Assembly (NCBI RefSeq): GCF_021044755.1
Contig: NZ_JAJNOR010000005.1
Location: 124,001 to 188,000 of the forward strand
DNA length: 64,000 nt
DNA from: Lientehia hominis
Lineage (GTDB): Bacteria; Bacillota; Clostridia; Lachnospirales; Lachnospiraceae
Direction of reading: 5' to 3'
A program made the position numbers and the translations under genes. Below are positions 35,488 through 43,147 of the stretch, in pieces. Under the pieces are notes generated by a model, which was not told the origin of the DNA, did no database searches, and was given only the letters and a program-made list of their open reading frames with translations. How positions within the stretch are numbered: position 1 is the stretch's first letter; each line of letters begins with the position of its first letter.

Positions 35488-35739
35488 ATGCTGGAATTCC
35501 GATATGACACACAGCTGCTCCTCGAAGGAGAAAACCTTGATGAGGACGCCATCAGTGATTATTTTACGGAACATTTTAAAGGAGACTGCCTACTGGCGGT
35601 CGGAGACGAAGACCTGATCAAAATCCACTTCCATACAAATGAGCCGTGGGAGGTCCTTAAATATTGTTCCTCCATCGGTGAAATCTACGATATCGTGATC
35701 GAAGATATGGACAGGCAGGCCAGGGGTTTAAAGGGATGA
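35488..35739 (+). CDS. Small stand-alone protein resembling part of FakA/DAK-type kinases
   Basis: The 83-residue protein resembles an internal stretch of FakA-type fatty-acid kinases (DAK2/DegV-associated family). It has an opening RYDTQLLLEG strand, then GDCLLAVGDEDLIKIHFHTNEP and a closing GEIYDIVIEDM. The N-terminal nucleotide-binding region is absent. It begins at a clear ATG with AAGGAGA upstream and stops before a strong terminator. It therefore looks like a real small gene rather than a broken copy. Its job is unknown; a regulatory or subunit role is a guess. Confidence 0.75.
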   Translation: MLEFRYDTQLLLEGENLDEDAISDYFTEHFKGDCLLAVGDEDLIKIHFHTNEPWEVLKYCSSIGEIYDIVIEDMDRQARGLKG

Positions 35740-35743
35740 CGGA

Positions 35744-35781
35744 AAAAGCGGGGCAAAGCTTTTAAACTTTGCCCCGCTTTT
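35744..35781. terminator. Strong bidirectional terminator
   Basis: Perfect 15-bp arms AAAAGCGGGGCAAAG (35744-35758) and its complement (35767-35781) serve both the small gene on the left and the convergent anti-sigma gene on the right. Confidence 0.92.
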
Positions 35782-35800
35782 AAAACGAAAACCTCTTTTG

Positions 35801-37072
35801 TCATTCCTCTGCATACGGCAGCGTGTAGAAATCTGCCTCTGAAAGCGCATTCAGAAACCGGCTGACAATGCTGTCGTCTGAACGGTAATAGCCTCCTTTC
35901 AGCCTGATCTTCCCTTTTGTTACGGCAAGAGTGATGCCTTCCCCTCCGCTTTCCTCTTCTGAAAACCGCAGGCTGAAATCCAGCTGCCACACTCCGGACC
36001 GCGGCCCCAAGGCGCTGTCTCCTCCTTCGTTATAATAGGCGGAGTGAAAAAGGATTCCAGCGACCCGCCCGTATTCCTCTTCCCACTCCTCCATGCCGTC
36101 TATAAACTGCTCCCGGGATTTTTCACGCCAGCCCTCGTAGCCAATGGACAAGTATTGTTCCGCACGTTTCTCAAACGCCTCTTTATCCTGCTGCTCCCGT
36201 TCCTCCATTTTTTTCCAAATCCATTCGGGAACACAGGCAAATTCATAGTAATATGAATCAAGATCGCGTTCATCCGTGTATGGATCCTGGCCCACGTCAG
36301 ACATTGTACCGATGCAATAGCTGTCTCCTTCCAGATTCCGCACGCGTATGGGGCGCTGTATTTTCCGGTCTTCCTCTCTGTCAAAGGATCCATCCCCCAG
36401 CCATCCTTCTGATTTCAGTTTGTCATATGCTTCCGCCGGTATGATAAAGTGAGTATTGTTAGACTGCGTATGCTGACATATAGTTTCCCAGAAGTCCAAA
36501 GCCGCTTCTCCCTCCAGAGCATCCGGAATCCCGTTAAAATACTTGGCCATCTCTGTCGGAGAAAACATCCATATCTTTCCGTCGACCTCGATTGCCTGGT
36601 ATTCCTCCGTCTTTACACCTTCCCCCCGATACTTTTCATAATCCGTCAAATCTTCCCATGTGCTTTCCGAGTCAAGCATATCGAATGCTTCTCCATAAGC
36701 TCCTTTTTTTAATAGGGATAAAAAATGCCGGCCGCCCATGATCTGACCCAGGTTGCTGAAACAGATGCCGTCGCCGGTAATCTGCGCTATGCTCATAAAT
36801 ACCAGGGGGACCGCCAGCAGCGCCGCGATCAGCGAATAAATCCATCTCCTCCGCACCTTTCTCAGTCCATGCCGAAATTCTTTTCCTTCCTCCACAGCAT
36901 CCGGCTCCAGCTCCGGGCTGTCTGGGACAGTTCTGAATGCCCTCTGATACGTTTCCCGGCACTCACTGCATTCTTCTAAATGCTGTTCAATGGCTGCTTT
37001 GCTTTCCGGTGAACAAACGCCGTCCGCATAAAGCGGAAGCAGATCCTGTATGATGCCACATTCTGTTCTCAT
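35801..37072 (-). CDS. Zinc-finger anti-sigma factor with large extracytoplasmic domain
   Basis: The 423-residue protein begins with a zf-HC2-type anti-sigma domain (cysteine at position 5; H31, C35 and C38 in HLEECSEC). A single transmembrane helix follows at about residues 76-97. A large outer domain of about 320 residues ends in GGYYRSDDS and DFYTLPYAEE. It should hold the ECF sigma factor at the membrane until an outside signal acts. The ATG overlaps the sigma gene's stop (ATGA), so the pair is translationally coupled. The outer domain is much larger than in typical anti-sigma factors and may be the sensor. Confidence 0.88.
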   Translation of the reverse strand: MRTECGIIQDLLPLYADGVCSPESKAAIEQHLEECSECRETYQRAFRTVPDSPELEPDAVEEGKEFRHGLRKVRRRWIYSLIAALLAVPLVFMSIAQITGDGICFSNLGQIMGGRHFLSLLKKGAYGEAFDMLDSESTWEDLTDYEKYRGEGVKTEEYQAIEVDGKIWMFSPTEMAKYFNGIPDALEGEAALDFWETICQHTQSNNTHFIIPAEAYDKLKSEGWLGDGSFDREEDRKIQRPIRVRNLEGDSYCIGTMSDVGQDPYTDERDLDSYYYEFACVPEWIWKKMEEREQQDKEAFEKRAEQYLSIGYEGWREKSREQFIDGMEEWEEEYGRVAGILFHSAYYNEGGDSALGPRSGVWQLDFSLRFSEEESGGEGITLAVTKGKIRLKGGYYRSDDSIVSRFLNALSEADFYTLPYAEE

Positions 37073-37566
37073 CCCCTGTCCTCCCTTTCTATCAAAGATG
37101 TCAGCTGTTCCTTTGCCCGGAAATATGTAACTCTTGCCCAGCTCTCAGATTTTCCGAACAGCCGGGCCAGTTCCTTATAGTCCGTGCCGCTGTATACCCG
37201 CATCGAGATCACGGTCCGATAAGGTTCAGGCAGATTTAACAAATGTCTGCGAAGAGACTGCACCCGTTCCTTCTCCAAAAACACTTCTTCCGGATCTTTA
37301 AGAGCCCCATCCTGCTGTTCCCCCGCTTCCTGCATGGGAACCGTTCGCTTTCGCCGTTTCATTTCCCGGAAATAAGCATTTTTTCCTATCTGGCACAGCC
37401 AGGTGGAAACACTGCAGCGGTTCTCAAACTTGTCAGCGTGCAGAAATGCCTGATAAAAAGTCTCCTGAGTCAGTTCCTCCGAAAGGCTGCTGTCACAGGA
37501 CAGCGCAAGCAGGAACCGGTAGACCTGTCCGGCATACTTCTCATAAAGCTGTGAAAAACCCGCCAC
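37069..37566 (-). CDS. ECF-type RNA polymerase sigma factor
   Basis: The 165-residue protein has sigma region 2 at about residues 6-70 (YRFLLALS, LTQETFYQAFLHADKF, STWLCQIGKNAYF) and region 4 at about 105-160 (LPEPYRTVISMRVYSGTDY, helix-turn-helix with SESWARVTYFRAKEQL). It starts at a GTG with a long G tract 6 bases upstream; an ATG two bases further upstream is out of frame. It lies upstream of, and overlaps, its anti-sigma partner. Confidence 0.93.
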   Translation of the reverse strand: MAGFSQLYEKYAGQVYRFLLALSCDSSLSEELTQETFYQAFLHADKFENRCSVSTWLCQIGKNAYFREMKRRKRTVPMQEAGEQQDGALKDPEEVFLEKERVQSLRRHLLNLPEPYRTVISMRVYSGTDYKELARLFGKSESWARVTYFRAKEQLTSLIEREDRG

Positions 37567-37593
37567 ATTGATCCCCCCCTTCTCTGTTTCATA

Positions 37594-37624
37594 TATTAGA
37601 GCGCTTAAAATCTAATTTGTTACA
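37594..37624 (-). promoter_or_regulatory. Candidate ECF-type self-promoter of the sigma/anti-sigma operon
   Basis: On the minus strand TGTAAC (37619-37624) is followed about 15-17 bases later by a CGCTCT segment. TGTAAC is typical of -35 boxes read by ECF sigma factors. It suggests autoregulation but could be chance in AT-rich DNA. Confidence 0.35.
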
Positions 37625-37747
37625 TCTTTTTCTGTCTTCCTGGTCAATCATACGGCTTAGGCCACGGCATTGATTCCCTAAAGAGCCTGTGGTATACTCA
37701 GAATCAAAGAGCAGCCTGCCTTAACAGAAAAAATGGAGGAAATTTCT

Positions 37748-38587
37748 TTGCCGGACACAATAATTGCTTTAAACACAGTCTCAAAAATATATGACAAAAA
37801 AACAGTATTAAAGGATGTGACTTTCTCTGTCCAAAGGGGGCAGTCCATCGCGTTCACCGGACACAATGGAAGCGGGAAATCGACCCTGCTCAAATTGATC
37901 GCCCGGCTGGTAACGCCCTCAGGCGGAACTTTAATCTCTAAAAGCGGGCTGCTGTTCCACTATATTCCGGAGCATTTCCCCAAATCCAGCCTCACAGCCC
38001 GCCAATATCTCAGGCATATGGGAAGCATAGACGGTTTGAACAAAGATATCCTGAAAGAGCAGGAGGACAAGCTATCTGAAGACTTTTTCATACATGGCAT
38101 GCTCGATGTCCCGATGAAGCATCTTTCAAAAGGCACCCTCCAAAAGGTCGGTGTGATTCAGGCTCTGTTAAAGAAACCAGACGTGCTGCTTTTGGACGAA
38201 CCTTTATCCGGCCAGGATATAGAGTCTCAGGCCGTATTCATCCGTAAAGTGAAGGAACTGCATTCAGAGGGAGTCACTCTTCTCATGTCCTGCCACGAGC
38301 CCCATCTGACCACACGCATATCGGACCTTGTCTTTGAGATCGAGGGAGGAATCGTCCGCACTGCAGACAAAGAACCCTCCATTCTCCAAAAAAACTATAT
38401 ACTGCTCTTTGATGGGGCTCCCCAGGCGCAAGTCCCGCCGGGAATATCCCCTTATACAGTAATGGACAGAACAGATCAGAAAGGCCGGCTGAAAATTTCG
38501 GCATCGGAACAAGAAAGTGACCGTTTGCTGCCTCTGATGCTGGAAAAAGGATGGAAGCTGAGGGAAATGTATGAAGACCACATATGA
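37748..38587 (+). CDS. ABC transporter ATP-binding protein
   Basis: The 279-residue ATPase has Walker A GHNGSGKST, a shortened helical domain with signature LSKGTLQKVG (SGGQ replaced by SKGT), Walker B VLLLDEPLSGQD and switch histidine SCHEPH. The true start is probably the TTG at 37748, because GGAGG lies 8 bases before it. An ATG at 37733 has no site and would overlap that Shine-Dalgarno. It is followed, with overlap, by a membrane protein, forming a two-gene exporter-type pair. The substrate is unknown. Confidence 0.85.
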   Translation: MPDTIIALNTVSKIYDKKTVLKDVTFSVQRGQSIAFTGHNGSGKSTLLKLIARLVTPSGGTLISKSGLLFHYIPEHFPKSSLTARQYLRHMGSIDGLNKDILKEQEDKLSEDFFIHGMLDVPMKHLSKGTLQKVGVIQALLKKPDVLLLDEPLSGQDIESQAVFIRKVKELHSEGVTLLMSCHEPHLTTRISDLVFEIEGGIVRTADKEPSILQKNYILLFDGAPQAQVPPGISPYTVMDRTDQKGRLKISASEQESDRLLPLMLEKGWKLREMYEDHI

Positions 38588-39299
38588 ATTGATCCGGTAT
38601 CACTTCCACTCCTATTTTAAATCCAGCAGGTTTGTCATGCCGGTGGTCATCCTGGCTGTGGTTCTCTATTGTATGTATACGATCATGCCCGTGGGAATCG
38701 TTGACAGCTTTTCCATCTCCAGTGTCTGCCTGTTTCTGATCATGGTCTGGGCAGGGCTGTCCTATAATATGCTGGAGGATCCGGTATCCGAGCAGCTGAT
38801 GATTCTGAGAGTCCGCAGTGACATCACTTATTACCTGAGCTGCAGCCTGTTTTTAATTCTGCTGGGAATGCTGGCCTGTCTTATCAGTACTCTGTTTCCC
38901 GTGATCCAGAACCTGCTGAACCACAGGCAGTTGTTCCTGCGGCCCATTAAAGCCTCAGACATCCTATGCGGCTGGCTGCTGCAAAGCGCCAGCGCGTTTG
39001 TGGGAAGCTCTGTGGGCGCCTTGCTGCATCCCCGTATTATGAAAGACAGAAAGATTGCCATTTCTCTCACAGCTTTTATCGCCGTCATGGCTGTTTCAAA
39101 ATTTGGAATTCTGCAGGAGATACCGGCTTCCCGCTCTGTCCTGTGGATATTCCCTCCCATGGAAGAGCTCAATTCCATCTTCGCGGGTGAAGAAACCTAT
39201 TCTCTTCTGAAGGTACTGGAAGCTCTTGGAATCCTCTGCCTGTATGGCACCGCCGTTTCTGCACTCCGGATATGGCTGCTGAAAAAAAGGAAATTCTAA
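38571..39299 (+). CDS. Membrane protein, probable partner permease of the ABC ATPase
   Basis: The 242-residue protein has about six hydrophobic segments (about residues 18-38, 45-62, 82-110, 140-160, 165-185 and 215-235) and no recognisable motif. Its ATG at 38571 lies inside the last codons of the ATPase gene, with GAGGGA 6 bases upstream, so the two are translationally coupled. Partnership is inferred from that arrangement. Confidence 0.78.
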   Translation: MKTTYELIRYHFHSYFKSSRFVMPVVILAVVLYCMYTIMPVGIVDSFSISSVCLFLIMVWAGLSYNMLEDPVSEQLMILRVRSDITYYLSCSLFLILLGMLACLISTLFPVIQNLLNHRQLFLRPIKASDILCGWLLQSASAFVGSSVGALLHPRIMKDRKIAISLTAFIAVMAVSKFGILQEIPASRSVLWIFPPMEELNSIFAGEETYSLLKVLEALGILCLYGTAVSALRIWLLKKRKF

Positions 39300-39316
39300 T
39301 AGAATAAAATAAATAC

Positions 39317-39343
39317 GGGACCGGTGTTTTTAACACCGGTCCC
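39317..39343. terminator. Bidirectional terminator
   Basis: Perfect 12-bp arms GGGACCGGTGTT and AACACCGGTCCC with a 3-nt loop lie between two convergent transcripts. The minus-strand side has a T-rich tail. Confidence 0.8.
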
Positions 39344-39351
39344 GGTCTTAT

Positions 39352-40305
39352 TTAACAGGTAGCCCCGCCGCTCAGATGAAGCTGAGCCTTAAGAATCTCT
39401 TCTTTCCTCTCTAATAGTCCATCGGACAAAAGCTGTTCTTCCACATTTTCAAAACCGAGCCGTTCAATGGTCCTCGCAAAACGTTCTCCCGTCTCGCCCT
39501 GCTCACGGAACAAAAGAATCGCTTTTTCGATTACCTTCAAAGCCTCTTCTTTATCTGTGAAAACCTTATGTAATGCTTTTCCTTGAGCGATCTTTTTTCC
39601 CCATCTGCCTCCAATATATATCTTATAGCCATGGATTCCTTCTTCAATCGCGTCAAAGCGGCATTTGCCCACACAGCGGCCGCAATTGATACATGCCTCC
39701 TTGTCAATCTCGAGGATACCGTCCACTACAGAGCAGGCGTTTACCGGACATGCGGTGACGACCGAACATTTTTTACAGCCGTTGCAGCTGTCCTCGTCAA
39801 ATACCGGGATACACTGGCCGATGATGCCCACGTCGTTCAGGTTGGGCTTCACACAGTTATTGGGACATCCGCCGACGGCTATTTTGAATTTATGGGGCAG
39901 CTTCACATCGGAGTAACCTTCGTAAAAGCGGTTATGGATCTCCTCAGACAAAGCATACGCGTCGATCAGCCCATACTGGCAGGTAGTCCCTTTGCAGGAC
40001 ACCACGGGGCGGACCTTGGATCCAGTGCCGCCGGTCTGCAGTCCCCCTTCCGCCAAAAAAGCGCGGAACTCGTCAATCTTATCATAAGGAACACCCTGCA
40101 CCTCCACCGTAAGGCGGGTCGTAAAGGTCACAATACCGTTTCCGAACTTTTCCGCAGCTTCCGCGATGTGTCTCTGCTGCGCCGCCGTGATCTTTCCATT
40201 GACGGTAATGATCCTGGCGGAAAAATTATCCGTTCCCTTGTTGCTTAAAAATCCCAATCCCTTTACTCTCTTCTCATCTTCAGGGCTAACTGTTAAACAT
40301 GCCAT
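39352..40305 (-). CDS. Nitrite/sulfite-reductase-type protein with two ferredoxin clusters
   Basis: The 317-residue protein has the NIR/SIR ferredoxin-like half domain at about residues 20-85. The siroheme-[4Fe-4S] ligand motifs follow: CKGTTCQYG and, about 40 residues on, GGCPNNCVKPN. Two 4Fe-4S ferredoxin motifs come next (CNGCKKC ... CPVNAC and CINCGRCVGKC) at about 180-220. This matches the AsrC-like, small sulfite-reductase-type subunits of Clostridia. It is the second gene of an operon with a CoA-disulfide-reductase/rhodanese protein, which points to reduction of sulfite or other sulfur species, though nitrite is also possible. AAGGAGA precedes the ATG. Confidence 0.87.
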   Translation of the reverse strand: MACLTVSPEDEKRVKGLGFLSNKGTDNFSARIITVNGKITAAQQRHIAEAAEKFGNGIVTFTTRLTVEVQGVPYDKIDEFRAFLAEGGLQTGGTGSKVRPVVSCKGTTCQYGLIDAYALSEEIHNRFYEGYSDVKLPHKFKIAVGGCPNNCVKPNLNDVGIIGQCIPVFDEDSCNGCKKCSVVTACPVNACSVVDGILEIDKEACINCGRCVGKCRFDAIEEGIHGYKIYIGGRWGKKIAQGKALHKVFTDKEEALKVIEKAILLFREQGETGERFARTIERLGFENVEEQLLSDGLLERKEEILKAQLHLSGGATC

Positions 40306-40334
40306 TTTTACTTTCTCCTTTTTCTTGTCATCTT

Positions 40335-41975
40335 TTATTCTTCATTTTCCAGTATGCCGGTGTTGAAAATGGTCCCCCCCTCCAGCACCAGAGTGTTGGT
40401 ATAACCATGCTGTTTCAGACGATTCTGTGTCAGATATGCTCTCTTTCCTTTGGCGCATACCAGCAGAAGCTTAGCATCCTGAGCATATCCTTCCACAGGC
40501 CCGTTTATTTTTGTCAGATCCAGATACGGAATCCCTTTTATAGTGGGCGCGGCAGATGCATCTACCAGCTGATATCCTTCGGGCACGCCGTCTTTTGCGT
40601 ACTGCGCGGGCGTCAGCGTCTCATAGGCCCCGCTCATCTTGTTGAGCAGTACGTTTACCGTATTGGCAAACGGATGGATAGCCGTGGAGAACGGCGGGGC
40701 ATATGCCAGATCCATATTCGCCAAATCCTCCAGGGAAGCTCCCAGCGTCAGCGCTGTGACGGCGATATCCACCATTTTATCCACAGCCCCTTTTCCAAGG
40801 ACCTGGATACCCAGGAATTTCTTCGTGCTCTTATCCGCGATCATCTTTACGATGAAGCTGCCGGCTCCAGGATAATAGTGAGCTTTGTCATCCACAACAG
40901 TCACAACGCTCACCGGATCAAATCCTGCGGCTTTCGCCGTCTCTTCCGTAAATCCTGTCCTTCCCACATTAAGCTCAGGAAGCCGGCATACAGCTGTCCC
41001 CAATACTCCGCCGTACGGAATTTCTTTTCCTGCCAGATTCTGAGCCAGCAGGCGGCCTTCAATATTGGCGGAAGAGCCCATCGGAGACCACTGAGGCTCT
41101 CCTGTGACCTTGTTTGTAACGGTAGCACAGTCTCCCAGAGCATAGATATCCGGATCATTGGTCCGCATATACCGGTCCACCTTCACCGTCCTGTTGGGCA
41201 TGAGTTCGATGCCGGAATCCGAAAGAAATGCCGTATTGGCACGGATTCCGATGGACAGTACCACTGCGTCCGCTTTCATAGCCTTTCTGCTGGTCTGCAC
41301 TTTCTCAACCTTTTCTTCACCGAGAAATCCTTCCAGCCTCGTACCGGTGAATACCATGATACCATGATCCGCCAAGTGGTTTTCCACATACTCTGTCAGC
41401 TCTGGCGCGAATCCAGGCAGTATCTGGGGAGCCATATCGATGACGGATACCCGAATATCCTTCGCAGCCAGGTTTTCCGCCACTTCAAGTCCGATAAATC
41501 CCCCTCCGACGACGACTGCCCTCCTGATACTTCCAGATTCTACAGCCTCTCTCAGAGCTGAGGCGTCATCTGGAGTCCTCATAAAATAAATTCCTTTTAA
41601 GTCCATTCCCGGAAGGGGAGGCTTAATCGGTGAGGCGCCCGACGCTATCACAAGCTTGTCATATTCATAGACCGCGGTCTCTCCCGTTTCGGTATTGACC
41701 GCCTCCACATTTTTCGCTTCCCGGTTCACTTTAGTGACCTCTATTCCGGTCATCACCCTGGCCCCCGTCAGACGTGAGAATTTTTCCGGGGTATTTACGA
41801 TCAGCTGCCCTTTTTCCTGGATTACTTCACCTACATAATAAGGAAGACCGCAGCCCGCATATGAAATATCCTTACCCTTTGTAAGAATCGTTACCTCTGC
41901 GTTCCCGTCTTCCCGCATAAGCTTTGCGGCCGTTTTTGTGCCCGCCGCCACTCCGCCGATAATCAATACCTTCAT
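40335..41975 (-). CDS. CoA-disulfide reductase/polysulfide reductase with C-terminal rhodanese domain
   Basis: The 546-residue flavoprotein begins with an FAD-binding GGVAAGTKTAAKL motif. The active-site cysteine follows in SYAGCGLPYYVG, the hallmark of the CoADR/NADH-oxidase single-cysteine family, then an NAD-binding GGGFIGLE motif. Residues from about 460 form a rhodanese-like domain with catalytic cysteine in LLLVCAKGKRAYL. The CoADR-RHD layout is known from enzymes that reduce CoA disulfide, CoA persulfide and polysulfide. It is the first gene of an operon with the siroheme reductase 29 bases downstream. Together they suggest handling of sulfane sulfur. Confidence 0.9.
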   Translation of the reverse strand: MKVLIIGGVAAGTKTAAKLMREDGNAEVTILTKGKDISYAGCGLPYYVGEVIQEKGQLIVNTPEKFSRLTGARVMTGIEVTKVNREAKNVEAVNTETGETAVYEYDKLVIASGASPIKPPLPGMDLKGIYFMRTPDDASALREAVESGSIRRAVVVGGGFIGLEVAENLAAKDIRVSVIDMAPQILPGFAPELTEYVENHLADHGIMVFTGTRLEGFLGEEKVEKVQTSRKAMKADAVVLSIGIRANTAFLSDSGIELMPNRTVKVDRYMRTNDPDIYALGDCATVTNKVTGEPQWSPMGSSANIEGRLLAQNLAGKEIPYGGVLGTAVCRLPELNVGRTGFTEETAKAAGFDPVSVVTVVDDKAHYYPGAGSFIVKMIADKSTKKFLGIQVLGKGAVDKMVDIAVTALTLGASLEDLANMDLAYAPPFSTAIHPFANTVNVLLNKMSGAYETLTPAQYAKDGVPEGYQLVDASAAPTIKGIPYLDLTKINGPVEGYAQDAKLLLVCAKGKRAYLTQNRLKQHGYTNTLVLEGGTIFNTGILENEE

Positions 41976-42092
41976 TTTCCTTCTCCTTTTATTCTGCTTC
42001 GCATGGGCATTATATTTTCAAACTGGCACAAGTATAACACATATTTTTGTATAAGAAAATTCAATTTATTTTATCATATTGATAGGTTTTTC

Positions 42093-43031
42093 CTATTTCA
42101 TATCGAACTTCCCTTCATTCTTCTCCTCGCAGACCTTAATCCCGTGATAAAACATCCAGCTAATGGGAGTCGGAACCCCCAGCTCCTTTCCAAGACGCAC
42201 CACCGTCCCCGCGAACATTTCTACTTCCGTCTTTTTCTTTCCTTCGAGGTCCTGAAGAGTCGAGGGCTTATTCGTATACGGAATGTTCCGGACCGTCGCC
42301 TCCTGATCCTCAATATCCTGTTCCGTCAGCGGAATCCCCTTTTTATTGGCGACCTCCATTACTTCCCTCATGGCCCCTCTGCGGATCGCGTTGGCTGAAT
42401 CACTGCTCCGGAAAGCGCCGAAAGGAATACCCAGCAGAGCACAGGTCAGATTTTCTCCCACGTTGCACATATATTTAAACCAAATCCCCCGTTTCATATC
42501 TGTGTCAATCTCATAAGGAATATCACAGTTCTCAAAAAAGTCCCGGATTCTCTCTGTCCTGGGGGTCAGCTCCTCATTCTCCGCCTCCCCAAAATGCACC
42601 TTTCCCCAATACGGATCAAAGTCCGCCGCTCCGTCCTTCATGACGATGGACATACGCATATAAGAATACAGTACATGCTCCCATCCATATGCCGCCGCCA
42701 CCCGCTCCTCACTGTCTATTCCATTCATGACACAGAGGATTTGAGTATTCTCCCCTACCAAGTTCCGAATATCCTCAATCGCCTGGTCAAGTCCCATATC
42801 CTTCATGGCCATGATGATCAGATCAGCCTTCGGACCCTGTTCTTCTGGCTGCCGCACAGTAAACCGGTAATTCACTCCATTTATGGTAACACCCTGCTTT
42901 TCCAGGCGCTCTTTCCGCTTTCCGGACGCGATCACCTGAAAATTTTGTCTGCCCAAATACTGCTCTATCCTGGGCGCAAAAAAAGAACCCATAGCTCCCA
43001 GACCGATCAGCGCCGCATTTTGAATCTTCAT
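42093..43031 (-). CDS. 2-dehydropantoate 2-reductase-family oxidoreductase (PanE/ApbA-like)
   Basis: The 312-residue protein begins MKIQNAALIGLGAMGSFFAPR, an NAD(P)-binding Rossmann motif. The family lysine and asparagine lie in the C-terminal helical domain, around KYMCNVGENLTCAL. PanE makes pantoate for CoA synthesis; many paralogues act on other 2-keto acids. The ATG at 43031 has GGAGG 6 bases upstream. No pan genes are adjacent, so the substrate is not certain. Confidence 0.85.
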   Translation of the reverse strand: MKIQNAALIGLGAMGSFFAPRIEQYLGRQNFQVIASGKRKERLEKQGVTINGVNYRFTVRQPEEQGPKADLIIMAMKDMGLDQAIEDIRNLVGENTQILCVMNGIDSEERVAAAYGWEHVLYSYMRMSIVMKDGAADFDPYWGKVHFGEAENEELTPRTERIRDFFENCDIPYEIDTDMKRGIWFKYMCNVGENLTCALLGIPFGAFRSSDSANAIRRGAMREVMEVANKKGIPLTEQDIEDQEATVRNIPYTNKPSTLQDLEGKKKTEVEMFAGTVVRLGKELGVPTPISWMFYHGIKVCEEKNEGKFDMK

Positions 43032-43147
43032 GTCGTACCTCCAAACCGAATTTGACATCTATGGCTCTATCATACCTGCTTCATGGGGCCTTTTCAAGCG
43101 ATATTTCATTGTAGGGCGGGCTCGCCCGCCTGCCTGGAATATCCTGC

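Noticed and set aside
40299..41561. A 420-codon frame on the plus strand, opposite the CoA-disulfide reductase gene.
   Set aside because: It lies entirely opposite a well-matched gene, has a cysteine/arginine/histidine-rich composition typical of antisense shadows and no ribosome binding site.
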